Shown: piece after piece, positions 15,997 through 26,000 of the stretch
How the letters are laid out: every line of letters begins with the position of its first letter
Numbering within the stretch: position 1 is the stretch's first letter
From: Candidatus Krumholzibacteriia bacterium
Lineage (GTDB): Bacteria; Krumholzibacteriota; Krumholzibacteriia; LZORAL124-64-63
Assembly: GCA_016744705.1 (NCBI GenBank)
Contig: JADGDU010000026.1
Span: 1-64,000, forward strand
Reading direction: 5' to 3'
Length of the DNA stretch: 64,000 nucleotides
The notes under the pieces: generated by a model
The model's input: only the letters and a program-made list of their open reading frames with translations
Databases searched by the model: none
Told to the model about the DNA's origin: nothing
Program-made: the position numbers and the translations under genes

Positions 15997-18693
15997 ATGC
16001 CCGACCTGTTCAACCCCGATGGTGCCCTGCACCTCAGCCCTCTCAGCAACGGCCTACATTTGGCTGTACTGCCCAACGGCTTGAAAGTGATCATCAAAGA
16101 AGACCACCGCACCGCTGTGGCCATCTGTAATGCCTGGGTGAAAGTGGGTTCGAATTGCGAGCCTCTCAAATTACGGGGCTGGTCTCACGGTATAGAGCAC
16201 ATGCTATTTAAGGGTACCAAAAAACGCGATGAAGGCGATTTTGCCAAAGAAGTTGCTTTTGCTGGTGGTAGCACCAACGCCGGAACCGGTTACGAAACAA
16301 CCAACTACCACATCACTGCTCCCGCAGGAAATTTACCCAAAGCGGTGGACATCCTTTCTGATGCTCTTTTCAATTCCAGTTTTGAGCCGGACAGCCTGGA
16401 CGCTGAACGTCAGGTACTGGTCCATGAAAACCATATGTACGATGACATCCCCTTTGGATTTGGTGTGACCTGGCGTTGGGCCATGGAATTGGCATTTGAT
16501 GAAAGCCCATACAGCAATCCCATCGGCGGCCAGGATGAAAATCTGTTGCAGCGCAGCCGAGAAGATATCATGTCCTTTTGGCACTCTTCTTACCGGCCCG
16601 ACAACATGACTTTGGTCATTTGTGGTGATGTGGATCCCGCACAGACCTACGATCTGGTAAAAGAAAAATTTGGTATTGCCCGGCCGCCGCAGGGCGAAGG
16701 AGACCCGGAAGTCAGCCTGGTGGCCTCCCCAATCACAGAACCAGCCCATGACCATTGCCGTCTGCGGGTCGAGTATGGAGATCTAAAACGAGCCTACGCC
16801 AAACTCCTTTTCCGGGGTCCTGGCGAAGCTGACAATCAATCAGCCATACTCAGTGTCGTGCGCAGAGTTTTGAATGATGGTCGCAGTTGCCGGCTCCACC
16901 GCCAAATTCAGGAAGAATTAAAATTGGTGGACGACTACGCCTTCATGACGGAAACCGGCCCCCGGGAAGGTGCCCTGCTGTTGGATATGGAAACAGATCC
17001 CGGTCGATTGGCAGCAGCCATCAAAGCCGTTGCCACTATTTTTAATGACCTGGCTGAAAACGGTTGCACTGAAAAAGAACTGGAAAGGGCCCGCGTCAGG
17101 GTCAACCGCAGCTTCCTTTTTGGGGAAGAGACCGTACAGGGGCAGGCCTCTACCCTGGGCCATAACGAAGTCATGGGAGACCTGGCCTCGGCCTTCAACT
17201 TTCCCGACCAGGTGGCTTCTGTCACCAGCGATGATGTGGCCGCATTCTGCCGTCAGTATTTCAGACTCAACGAATTGAACTGCGTCATTTACCTTCCCGA
17301 AGGATGCGACCCCACCGCCTTCGGAATCCCCACAGAACAAGATCAGCTCGAGGGATTGCTGGGCACAGTGCTCCAGACCAGTAATGCCGACGAAAAAATC
17401 CGCACCATTTCCATCCAGAGCAAAGGTCAAGGCAGTTCCAAAACGGCCTCTACCGACCAGCCTTTTGAAATCCACCAACTCAGCGGAGGCACCGAAGTTT
17501 GCCTCCGGCATGACACAGCCCTGCCCATCATGACCATGGCCATGACTGCCCGAGGAGGGTCAACTCAGGAAACGACCCAGAACTGCGGACTGTCCACCCT
17601 GGCTCAAATGGTACAAATCAAAGGCACCGGGGATCTGACTTCCGAGGATATCTTTGAATCACTGGAAGGTGATGGGGCCAGTATCGCGCCGCGCACGGAA
17701 CGAGATTTTTCCGGCCTTTTCATTAGCGCACTGAGTGAACGCATGGACCTGGCCCTTGACTTTACCGGTCGGCTGATCAACTCCCCGTCGTTTCCCCAAC
17801 AGGAAATAGAACAAGAGCGAAGGTTGGCTTTGGAGCAACTGGCAGCCCTTCAGGACAGCCCTTTTCAAGCCGCCGCCGTCAAGCTGCGAGAACTGATTTA
17901 CGGCAACCACCCCTACGGCCGTCCCCTGGCGGGCACACTGGAAAGCCTGCCCTTGCTCACGCGGGAAATGCTTCTAGCTCAGCACGCAGCCAACTGGACC
18001 ACGGGTAATTTGCTCATCACCGCTTCCGGCAGTTTTGATCCCGATTCATTGCTCCAGAAGCTTGAGAAGATGCTTCAGAGTCTGCCTGTCACAGCAGTAC
18101 CCCAGGATCCGCAACCAGGGCCGACCCAAAAGGCTGAAGGCATCATTTCCGAACGCATCAGCAGGCAGCAGAATCAGAGTATCGTCCTGGCGGCCTGGCC
18201 CGGGCCCATGAATGTAGACCAGGACCGCATCGGCCTGATGATGTTCAAGGAAATCCTCAACGGTCAGGCCGGTCGGTTGTTTGAATATCTGCGGAACCAG
18301 AATTCCCTCTGCTACAATACGGGAACACTGAGCACCGCCGGATATGGTCAGGGGATGTTCCTATCCTATGTGTTGACGGCTCCCGATACGGAGACAGATG
18401 CTCGTGAGGCCATGTTAAAAGTGCTGGGAGAAATGACCATCAAGGAAGTGGAAAGTCAGGAATTTGAAATGGCCCGTGCCCAGTTGCTGGGGAATTTGCT
18501 GATCGGCTCCCAATCCAATTCTGCCCGCGTCAGCCGCACCGCCAGAGACCGTCTGTTTGGTCGCAGCACCGACGACCTGGCTGCGGTGGTCACAAGCATT
18601 GAGCAATGCACCCCGGAAATGGTTCTGGATGTGGCCCGGAAATACATCACCCCCGAGCAGCGATTCGAAGTGGTCATCGGTCCTGAAAAATAG
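15997..18693 (+). CDS. M16 family zinc metallopeptidase (cytoplasmic, tandem domains)
   Basis: An 898-residue protein with two M16 halves. The first half carries the inverted zinc motif HGIEH (in GWSHGIEHMLFKGT, about residue 70) and the distal glutamate in VLVHENHMYDD. The second half (from about 500) has the R/Y-type C-terminal pattern without a zinc motif, as in pitrilysin and PqqL enzymes. There is no signal peptide, unlike the other M16 gene at 58587. Likely a processing or peptide-degrading protease. A strong terminator follows directly. Confidence 0.93.
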   Translation: MPDLFNPDGALHLSPLSNGLHLAVLPNGLKVIIKEDHRTAVAICNAWVKVGSNCEPLKLRGWSHGIEHMLFKGTKKRDEGDFAKEVAFAGGSTNAGTGYETTNYHITAPAGNLPKAVDILSDALFNSSFEPDSLDAERQVLVHENHMYDDIPFGFGVTWRWAMELAFDESPYSNPIGGQDENLLQRSREDIMSFWHSSYRPDNMTLVICGDVDPAQTYDLVKEKFGIARPPQGEGDPEVSLVASPITEPAHDHCRLRVEYGDLKRAYAKLLFRGPGEADNQSAILSVVRRVLNDGRSCRLHRQIQEELKLVDDYAFMTETGPREGALLLDMETDPGRLAAAIKAVATIFNDLAENGCTEKELERARVRVNRSFLFGEETVQGQASTLGHNEVMGDLASAFNFPDQVASVTSDDVAAFCRQYFRLNELNCVIYLPEGCDPTAFGIPTEQDQLEGLLGTVLQTSNADEKIRTISIQSKGQGSSKTASTDQPFEIHQLSGGTEVCLRHDTALPIMTMAMTARGGSTQETTQNCGLSTLAQMVQIKGTGDLTSEDIFESLEGDGASIAPRTERDFSGLFISALSERMDLALDFTGRLINSPSFPQQEIEQERRLALEQLAALQDSPFQAAAVKLRELIYGNHPYGRPLAGTLESLPLLTREMLLAQHAANWTTGNLLITASGSFDPDSLLQKLEKMLQSLPVTAVPQDPQPGPTQKAEGIISERISRQQNQSIVLAAWPGPMNVDQDRIGLMMFKEILNGQAGRLFEYLRNQNSLCYNTGTLSTAGYGQGMFLSYVLTAPDTETDAREAMLKVLGEMTIKEVESQEFEMARAQLLGNLLIGSQSNSARVSRTARDRLFGRSTDDLAAVVTSIEQCTPEMVLDVARKYITPEQRFEVVIGPEK

Positions 18694-18701
18694 TAAAAAA
18701 A

Positions 18702-18739
18702 AGCGCCCACTCCATGATGGAGTGGGCGCTTTTTTTTTT
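18702..18739. terminator. Strong bidirectional rho-independent terminator
   Basis: A 13-bp stem (AGCGCCCACTCCA / TGGAGTGGGCGCT) with a three-base loop is flanked by a run of A on the left and a run of T on the right. It can stop both the plus-strand M16 gene and the convergent cupin gene. Confidence 0.95.
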
Positions 18740-18756
18740 CCGAAACGAAATCAGAT

Positions 18757-19116
18757 TCAGCGGGCCACATCGTAACGATTGGGAGCCGCCGACATGTCGA
18801 TCAGAACGGTGCGCTGGCTGAAATTCACCCGATGGTTCACATCATTGGGAATAACATAGGAGTCGCCATCCTGGTACAGATTGGTTTCGCCTTCAATATC
18901 GATCATCATTTCACCGGAAATGACGATGCCTTTTTGCTCGCAGTGAGAATGATCAGGAACGCTCACGCCTTCTTCAAAGACGAAAAAAACCACCTGCTTT
19001 TCATCATTCTTCAAGCAATAACCCGAAACTCCGGAAACCGGAACCTCCACTTTGGGCAGAGAAAGAATTTCAGGGGGAAAGATTTCAGAGATAGGTAAGC
19101 TCTTGGCTGCTTCCAT
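18757..19116 (-). CDS. Small cupin-domain protein
   Basis: A 119-residue single-domain cupin. The metal-binding pattern is seen as VSVPDHSHCEQKGIVISGE (motif 1) and PNDVNHRV (motif 2). The start is ATG 19116 because a strong GGAGGG lies ten bases ahead; the open frame upstream (an arginine-rich stretch) is unlikely to be translated. Such proteins bind small ligands or metals, or act as isomerases or dioxygenases; the function is not predictable. It is convergent with the M16 gene and shares its terminator. Confidence 0.85.
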   Translation of the reverse strand: MEAAKSLPISEIFPPEILSLPKVEVPVSGVSGYCLKNDEKQVVFFVFEEGVSVPDHSHCEQKGIVISGEMMIDIEGETNLYQDGDSYVIPNDVNHRVNFSQRTVLIDMSAAPNRYDVAR

Positions 19117-19232
19117 ACGTCGGGCCCTCCTTCGTTTTTGAGCTCGAACACGCGGGGCGAACGACCCATCCGTGCGCCGCCGTATGATCACATTTTAACA
19201 GAAAATGAACCGATGGCAATAGGGCGCTGGGA

Positions 19233-19733
19233 TTATTCCCTGCCCGGTGCATAATCGGCGCCCCGCATGGGCAGGGCCGGCTCTTCAGATTTTTTTTCAG
19301 CAGCGACCACCACACCCACGAAGCAATCATGGTCCCCGGTTTTCACCACTTCGACTTTCCGGCAGAGGAATCGCGTAGTGCAATGCCGCAAAGCCGGGAT
19401 TCCCTCACCAAGCAAGTCGTGGTCCACCTGGGCCCACTTGTCCACATCCCGGCGGCTTTTCAAGCCAAAGAGGCGGGCCTCTTTAACCTGTGACTCGGCG
19501 GGCAAACTGATGGAGAAGTATTCGGAATTGTTCATCAAGTCATAGGTGTACCGCTCGTGCCCCACGGCAACCAGCATCATAGCCGGTTCCAGGGAGACTC
19601 TGGTGACCCAAGCCGCCGTCAGCCCTCCCAGCACTCCACCACTGGTCGCACCGATGATAGCCACCGGGGCCGGTAAACTGCGCAAGGCATTTTCCAAAAT
19701 TTCAGGAGAGATAGCCGAGCTCTTATCAGACAT
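19233..19733 (-). CDS. Flavin reductase-like FMN-binding protein
   Basis: A 166-residue split-barrel flavoprotein. The N-terminal PAPVAIIGATSGGVLGGLTAAW resembles the flavin-binding strand of flavin reductase-like proteins, and the central part has the typical NSEYFSISLPAES segment. Relatives reduce FMN/FAD or act as small flavin-bound oxidoreductases. The cupin gene begins 116 bases downstream, so co-transcription is possible. Confidence 0.82.
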   Translation of the reverse strand: MSDKSSAISPEILENALRSLPAPVAIIGATSGGVLGGLTAAWVTRVSLEPAMMLVAVGHERYTYDLMNNSEYFSISLPAESQVKEARLFGLKSRRDVDKWAQVDHDLLGEGIPALRHCTTRFLCRKVEVVKTGDHDCFVGVVVAAEKKSEEPALPMRGADYAPGRE

Positions 19734-19805
19734 TTTTCACCATCCGGAAGGAAGAAAGTGCAGCTGGCAGGAAAGTTTTTCCACCTGTTATTATCAGTTG
19801 ATATA

Positions 19806-20669
19806 TCAGGGAGCAAGCTGGAAATCGGCACACACGGGATAGTGGTCCGAAGGCAAAGCACTCTGACGATGCTCCAGGCCTTGGAAATCAACACGTTGCA
19901 CCGTTTGGATTTCCATCCGTGGTCTATAGAAAACATAATCGATGCGTCGAGGTCCCAGCAGGGCATGCCCCAGTCGGTCCCGCAACCCCAATCCGCGAAA
20001 AGTGGCGCCTTCTGGGGATTCTGATCCGTGAGCATCGGCCCAGGCATCAAACAGAGGCTCATGGGGGCGGTTCTGGTCCACCATAGCTTTGATTTCCGGG
20101 GATTTGGATACAGCGTTGAAATCACCTGTCAGGAAAAGAGGAATTTTCTCTCCCAACTCTTCCATTTTCTGGCTCACATGTTGGCGAATTTGGGCCACGC
20201 TGCGCTGGCGATGCCAACTGTTCACCGCTTCCAGGTGAGTGGTGCCAAAGACGAAAGGCTGGGCAGTGCCAATGATTTCAAAATTATTCCATGTCACCAA
20301 CCGCGGCCGCGTTCCCAAATGAAATTGGGAGGCAGGCACTTCCGGGGTGGGCGAAAGCCATCGGGCCTCGGAAAGCCCAGAGCTATCCATGGGACGTATG
20401 CGATCCCGACGATAAAACGTGGCACAATACCAATTGCTCTCGCTGTGGGCCATACTACTGCCCAAATTACCCTCCCCCAGAAATTCATATCCGGGCAAAA
20501 GGTCCGAGAGTTCTTTCAATTGGCGATAATTCGCTTCCTGGGTTCCCACCACATCGGGCTGCCATTGCTCAAAGATGCGGGCAATGTTCCGTTTGCGCAG
20601 ACGCCACGGATGCCGCCGCTTCTGCTTGGTGGAGGTCAGGAGGTTGAATGTCATCACTCTAAGGTTCAT
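19806..20669 (-). CDS. Endonuclease/exonuclease/phosphatase family hydrolase
   Basis: A 287-residue metal-dependent phosphoesterase. The order of motifs matches the DNase I-like fold: MTFNLL near the start, VVGTQEANYRQL (metal-binding Glu), FGTTHLEAVN, FLTGDFNAVSKSPE (catalytic Asp/Asn) and a C-terminal ALPSDHYPVCADF (catalytic His). No signal peptide is seen. The start is uncertain: ATG 20669 fits the family, while TTG 20678 is better placed behind GGAG. Substrates of this family range from nucleic acids to phospholipid head groups and sugar phosphates. Confidence 0.88.
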   Translation of the reverse strand: MNLRVMTFNLLTSTKQKRRHPWRLRKRNIARIFEQWQPDVVGTQEANYRQLKELSDLLPGYEFLGEGNLGSSMAHSESNWYCATFYRRDRIRPMDSSGLSEARWLSPTPEVPASQFHLGTRPRLVTWNNFEIIGTAQPFVFGTTHLEAVNSWHRQRSVAQIRQHVSQKMEELGEKIPLFLTGDFNAVSKSPEIKAMVDQNRPHEPLFDAWADAHGSESPEGATFRGLGLRDRLGHALLGPRRIDYVFYRPRMEIQTVQRVDFQGLEHRQSALPSDHYPVCADFQLAP

Positions 20670-20815
20670 GGCGGACAAGGCGTATATCTCCAAAAATTTG
20701 ATTTTTCGTTTCAGGATTGATGGTCTTCAACCCCAGGACGGGAATTGGTTCCCATTCGTTTCGTTAGACTGAATGTTGCAAGGTTTGAACCAGAATCCCG
20801 TTGCTGAGGAGGAAA

Positions 20816-21370
20816 TCAGGTAAACAGATCCAGCTGAGGCGGTTCGCCGGGCAGATCCAAAGCTTCCAGAACCTTGAGGACCCAACCATCCCGGGTGCCG
20901 CCGGGTAATTCCAGACAATCCAGTTGAAACTCAGCCAAGAGTTGGTCGATGAGAGAGTCGATGCCCAACTGGAAATCTACGGATGTATCACGAGTGCCGT
21001 CAAATGATGGTGGTGTTATGACCGGTACTTTCACCAACAGGTCATAGGAGCCCATCCAATGGCGGATGAAGGGTTCTATTTCAGGGCGGCGACCTTCAGC
21101 GTGGACCATATAGGCGTAGTTGTCGATGACCGCTCTATCACACACGATAACTTCAAAACCATCATTCAGCTCGATTTCCCTGGCCACCTGGGTGTGCAGG
21201 ATCCAATTCTGAGCGTCTCGAGTTGTGTCTCGGTTGATGGGCAGCGGACAGCCCCGGGCCACCTCTTTCACCAGATCCACACTGAGATCCAGCCTCTTGA
21301 GGGCTGCAGCCAATTCGAAACAAAGAGTGGTTTTCCCCACCCCGTGGGTGCCGATAAATGCAATTTTCAT
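20816..21370 (-). CDS. AAA-type ATPase/kinase, NadR- or deoxynucleoside-kinase-like
   Basis: A 184-residue P-loop protein. MKIAFIGTHGVGKTTLCFEL gives the Walker A at residues 7-15; VIVCDRAVIDNYAYM gives the DR segment typical of nucleoside or nicotinamide riboside kinases. The ORF is open for 115 codons upstream, but that part has no matching features; ATG 21370 is the natural start. Likely phosphorylates a small nucleoside-type substrate. It is divergent from the membrane protein gene at 21516. Confidence 0.8.
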   Translation of the reverse strand: MKIAFIGTHGVGKTTLCFELAAALKRLDLSVDLVKEVARGCPLPINRDTTRDAQNWILHTQVAREIELNDGFEVIVCDRAVIDNYAYMVHAEGRRPEIEPFIRHWMGSYDLLVKVPVITPPSFDGTRDTSVDFQLGIDSLIDQLLAEFQLDCLELPGGTRDGWVLKVLEALDLPGEPPQLDLFT

Positions 21371-21515
21371 ATGGGAATTAAAGCCCCGCAGGAGAAAAAT
21401 GTCAAAGGCGAGAGCTAATTGGCCGATCCAATTCCGTGTTGAAAAATACCCTAACGGCGAGTAGTCTCTGGCTCTCGTTCCCCGAAACCTTTTGCAGCTA
21501 CAGGAGATGGAATTC

Positions 21516-22187
21516 ATGAACCAGCCCGGCACCCAGAATCTTTGGGCCGAAATCAATGGTGGAATACGCGGTAGTTCTTTACTGAATGCGGGGGCTGTCG
21601 TCACCATTTTGGCCACGGTGCAGCTTTTTGCAGCCGGCTTTTTGGGAGAAATTTCTGGACTGCTGGTCAGCAGCGCCTGGCTATGCTGGATCACGGCTCT
21701 CTGGCTTTTGGCCACTGGCTTTTTTTGGATAGGGGTTCAACCCCTTCTGGGCAGGTTCGGGCTCCTGGTGGGCACCTTTCATTTTTTCAATGGCCTCTCT
21801 CTGCTGTTGGTGATCTTTTTGGGTGTGAAACCCTTTGTACCCAATGCTTCCCTTTCCATTGGCCGAACTTTACTGCTGCTCTTTTTTGTTCTGATTGAAA
21901 AAAAATATCTGAAACCATTCCATATCCGGGCCTTAGTCTCCGTGGCTTTTCTCCAGTTCCTGAAAATCAGTCTGCGCACTACTGAGGTGCTCCCATCCTT
22001 TGGGAAACTGGGTGACTCCGCTTTGGACTCTACACTCCTCATCCTCATGGCCGTGAGCATTCTCCTCATAAGCAGAGACATCAAAAGAGCGGAGAATGCC
22101 TGGGCCCGAGAGTTGCTCGCCGGAAGGGCCTCCGGGTTTGGGGACTTCAACAATCCCGAGCACAAATGGAATGAGTCTTCAGACTGA
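21516..22187 (+). CDS. Unknown multi-pass membrane protein
   Basis: A 223-residue protein I do not recognise. It contains about six hydrophobic stretches (roughly residues 25-45, 48-70, 80-100, 115-130, 140-160 and 175-195), joined by short polar loops. The C-terminal 35 residues are polar. The start is set at ATG 21516, with AGGAGA nine bases upstream; an in-frame TTG at 21492 is less likely. No motif suggests a transport or enzymatic role. The next gene (a secreted protein) starts 105 bases downstream. Confidence 0.7.
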   Translation: MNQPGTQNLWAEINGGIRGSSLLNAGAVVTILATVQLFAAGFLGEISGLLVSSAWLCWITALWLLATGFFWIGVQPLLGRFGLLVGTFHFFNGLSLLLVIFLGVKPFVPNASLSIGRTLLLLFFVLIEKKYLKPFHIRALVSVAFLQFLKISLRTTEVLPSFGKLGDSALDSTLLILMAVSILLISRDIKRAENAWARELLAGRASGFGDFNNPEHKWNESSD

Positions 22188-22292
22188 CTTCTTCTGGCCC
22201 GCCAATTGCTTTCCTTTTGACTGAGATCACAGGACACCGCCCTGCATGGCGACACATCCTGTTGAAAAATAACAAGTTAAAAGGAGTCCCTG

Positions 22293-22895
22293 ATGAAATT
22301 GCAAAACGTTGTCTGTGGATCGCTGTTGGTTCTTCTGGCACTGATGGTTGTTGCGCAACCAGTTACAGCAGCAACTCACCTTGGACGGAACGTTATCGGC
22401 CTGTCATCCGAAGCAGACAATACTGGTGTTTTTGAATTGGCAAACCAGCCGGCCGGAAGTCTGCAATTGCATCTGATGGTTTATGGCTACTGCCACACCC
22501 TGGGCATCAGTGCCTGGGACTGTGCCGTCGTCATGCCCGAGGGAGCCATCCTTGAAAGCACAGAATTGATGGGACAAGGTGTCAACACCCGTGTCCAACC
22601 TGGATATTTTGGGGTGACCACGGGAGAACCCTTGTTGCCCGAAAATGGCATGGTTCACCTGGCAACCCTGAACTTGACCATCACCGATCAGGTGGCCAAG
22701 GACTTTTATCTGGTACCGGCCCCTATCTGGGGAAACGTGGGCGGTATGGAATATTCCAGGGCCACAGATGAGAGTTTGCGTTTCAATTTCAATTGGCCAC
22801 AGAGCTGTGACCAATGCCCCGTCTTCCGACTGACCAATGGTATTCAGGCTGCCGGAGATCGCACTCTGGGCGGGATCAAAACCCTGTTCCGTTAA
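22293..22895 (+). CDS. Secreted protein of unknown function
   Basis: A 200-residue protein with a clear Sec signal peptide (hydrophobic core about residues 8-22, AXA-type cut at about 27). The mature part is mostly beta-like, with four cysteines: two early ones flanking a short segment (YCHTLGISAWDC) and a CDQC pair near the end (SCDQCPVFRL), suggesting disulfides. AAAAGGAGT lies eight bases before the ATG. No homologous domain is recognised. Confidence 0.75.
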   Translation: MKLQNVVCGSLLVLLALMVVAQPVTAATHLGRNVIGLSSEADNTGVFELANQPAGSLQLHLMVYGYCHTLGISAWDCAVVMPEGAILESTELMGQGVNTRVQPGYFGVTTGEPLLPENGMVHLATLNLTITDQVAKDFYLVPAPIWGNVGGMEYSRATDESLRFNFNWPQSCDQCPVFRLTNGIQAAGDRTLGGIKTLFR

Positions 22896-22950
22896 AAATG
22901 CGTATTTTTCTGGCTTCGGCACTGTCTTTTGCCTAACGTCTTACAAAATT

Positions 22951-22970
22951 CGATGAATTTCGATGAATTT
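22951..22970. repeat. Two tandem copies of a 10-mer before nifJ
   Basis: CGATGAATTT occurs twice head to tail, followed by a GC-rich inverted repeat (GCCCC AATCG GGGGC, 22979-22993) in the 130-base gap ahead of nifJ. These may be an operator and a leader hairpin, or the hairpin may be a terminator of the preceding gene. Confidence 0.4.
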
Positions 22971-23025
22971 TCAAAGGTGCCCCAATCGGGGGCGTCCTTT
23001 GTGTTGTGCGTGAAAAGGAGCAAAT

Positions 23026-26000
23026 ATGACACGCAGAAAGATCCTTGTTGATGGCAACGAAGCCGTCGCCTCGGTAGCACACCGGGCCAATGAAGTCATA
23101 GCTATCTATCCCATTACCCCCAGCAGCAACATGGGCGAACACGCCGATGCTTGGAGCTCCCAAGGTAATGAAAACGTCTGGGGCGTCGTTCCCAGTGTGA
23201 CTGAAATGCAATCCGAAGGTGGCGCTGCTGGTGCCGTACACGGAGCCTTGCAGGCCGGTAGCCTCACCACTACGTTCACGGCCAGCCAGGGCCTGTTGTT
23301 GATGATTCCCAACATGTACAAAATTGCTGGCGAGCTGACCGGTACTGTGTTCCACATTGCGGCGCGATCCATCGCGACTCACGCACTGTCCATCTTTGGT
23401 GATCACTCAGACATTTATGCCTGCCGCCAAACTGGCTGGGGAATGCTCAGTTCCAACTCGGTTCAAGAGGCCCACGATTTTGCCCTCATCTCCCAGGCCG
23501 CCAGCCTGGAGAGCCGCATCCCCTTCCTTCACTTCTTTGACGGGTTTCGCACCAGTCACGAAGTCAGCAAGATTGAAGAATTGGATAATTCGGATATCAA
23601 AACCATGATCACGGCCGACATGATCACCTCTCACCGCGAGCGGGCCATGACTCCCGACAAACCCCAATTGCGAGGAACGGCCCAAAACCCGGATTGTTTC
23701 TTCCAGGCTCGGGAAGCGTCTTCCCCTTTCTATGCTGCCTGTCCTGAAGCTGTGATCAAGGCCATGGATACCTTTGCCGGCCTCACCGGACGCCAGTACA
23801 ACTTGTACGAATACCACGGCGCCGAAGATGCCGAACGGGTAATCCTGGCCATGGGCAGTGCCTGTGATGCCATCCACAATGTTGTGGACAAACTGAATGC
23901 CAATGGTGAAAAAGTAGGCGTGCTGAAAGTTCGCCTCTTCCGTCCTTTCAGTGCCGAGCACTTCCTGGCAGCCATGCCCAAAACCGTCAAATCCATCAGC
24001 GTACTGGATCGTACCAAAGAGCCCGGCGGTTGCGGCGAGCCTCTGTACATGGACATCGTCACCACCATGGCTGAAGCCATGACCAACGGCACCAGCCCCT
24101 TTGAAGGCAATGTGAAAATTGTTGGTGGACGTTATGGTCTCTCCAGCAAGGAATTCAACCCGGCTATGATCAAGGCCGTGTTCGATGACCTGAAAAAGGA
24201 TACTCCCAAGAACCATTTCACCATCGGTATCAACGATGATGTCAGTGGCACCTCTTTGGACTATGACCTCAGCTACGACATTGAAGATGACAGTGTTGTG
24301 CGGGCCATGTTCTACGGTTTGGGTTCTGATGGTACCGTGGGTGCCAACAAAAACTCCATCAAGATCATTGGTGAAGGCACTGAGAATTACGCCCAGGGTT
24401 ACTTCGTCTATGATTCGAAGAAAGCCGGCGCCGTAACCATCAGTCACCTTCGTTTTGGTCCTGAAAAACTGCGCACACCTTACCTGATCCGTCGGGCCAA
24501 CTTTGTGGCCTGCCACCAGTGGTCTTTCCTCGATCAGTTCGAAATGCTCGACACCTTGATGGAAGGCGGCACCTTCCTGGTCAACTGCCCCTTCGGCGCT
24601 GACGAGGTTTGGGATAAACTGCCCAAGGAAGTGCAAACCACTCTGTTGGCCAAAAAAGCCAAGCTGTATGTGGTTGATGGTGTGAAGGTGGCCAGAGATG
24701 CCGGCATGGGCGGGCGTATCAACACCGTCATGCAGACTTGTTTCTTTGCTATCAGTGGTGTGCTTGAGCGGGATGAAGCCATCAAGCAAATCAAGGGTGC
24801 CATCGACAAGACTTACGGCAAGAAGGGTCAGAAGATCGTCGACATGAACTATGCCGCCGTAGACTCTTCCCTGGAAAACATGCACGAAGTGAAACTGCCC
24901 AATGCAGTGACCGCCACCAAAGTGCGCTCGGCTATCGTGGCCGACGACGCGCCTGAATTTGTCAAGCAGGTTTCGGCCATGATGCTGGCTGGTAAAGGCG
25001 ATCTGCTTCCCGTGAGTGCTTTCACCCCCGACGGCACCTGGCCCACCGCCACTGCCCGCTGGGAGAAACGCAACATCGCTCAGGAAATTCCTGTGTGGGA
25101 AGACGAATTGTGCATCCAGTGTAATAAGTGTGTCTTTGTTTGTCCTCACGCTGCCATCCGGACCAAGGTTTTCGAACCTGAATTGTTGGACGGCGCCCCT
25201 GAGACCTACAAATCCATGGACTACAAAGCCAAGGATTTCCCAGGCACCAAGTACACCATCCAGGTTGCACCCGAAGATTGCACCGGTTGCCGTCTGTGTG
25301 TGGAAGAGTGTCCTGGCAAAGATCGGGAAAACCCAGAACGCAAAGCTCTCTTCATGGCAGAGCAAATGCCTCTGCGTGATGCCGAGGCGGAGAACTGGGA
25401 CTTCTTCCTGGGACTGCCCAACCCGGACCGGACAAAAGTCAAAACCAACATCAAGGGCAGCCAGTTCCTCGAGCCTCTGTTCGAGTTCTCCGGTGCGTGC
25501 CCCGGTTGTGGTGAAACACCGTACATCAAGCTGGTCACCCAGCTCTTTGGTGACCGGACATTGATTGCCAACGCTACCGGTTGCTCAAGCATCTATGGCG
25601 GCAATCTGCCCACCACTCCTTACACTCAGAACTGTGATGGCCGTGGCCCTGCCTGGTCCAACAGTCTGTTTGAAGACAATGCCGAATTTGGTATGGGCTT
25701 CCGCCTTTCCATCGACATGATGGTTGGCGAAGCACGGTTGCTGGTGGCTCAGCTCAGCAATGAGATTGGTGCTGACTTGAGTGAAGCCATTCTCAAGGCC
25801 ACCATGGAAACCGAGCAGGACTTTGCAGACCAGCGTCAAAACGTGACCCTGTTGCGCCAAAAGCTGGAAGGCAATACATCCGAAGCTGCCCACCGTCTGA
25901 ACGAACTGGCTGACTACCTGGTCAATAAGAGCGTCTGGATTATTGGTGGAGATGGCTGGGCCTACGACATCGGTTTCGGTGGACTGGATCACGTCATTGC

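Noticed and set aside
21371..21715. 115-codon extension of the P-loop kinase gene
   Set aside because: It overlaps the divergent membrane gene and its own promoter region; the P-loop sits directly behind ATG 21370 as usual.
23407..25365. A 652-codon minus-strand ORF inside nifJ
   Set aside because: It is an antisense shadow of a highly conserved gene with strong codon bias; no domain or ribosome binding site supports it.
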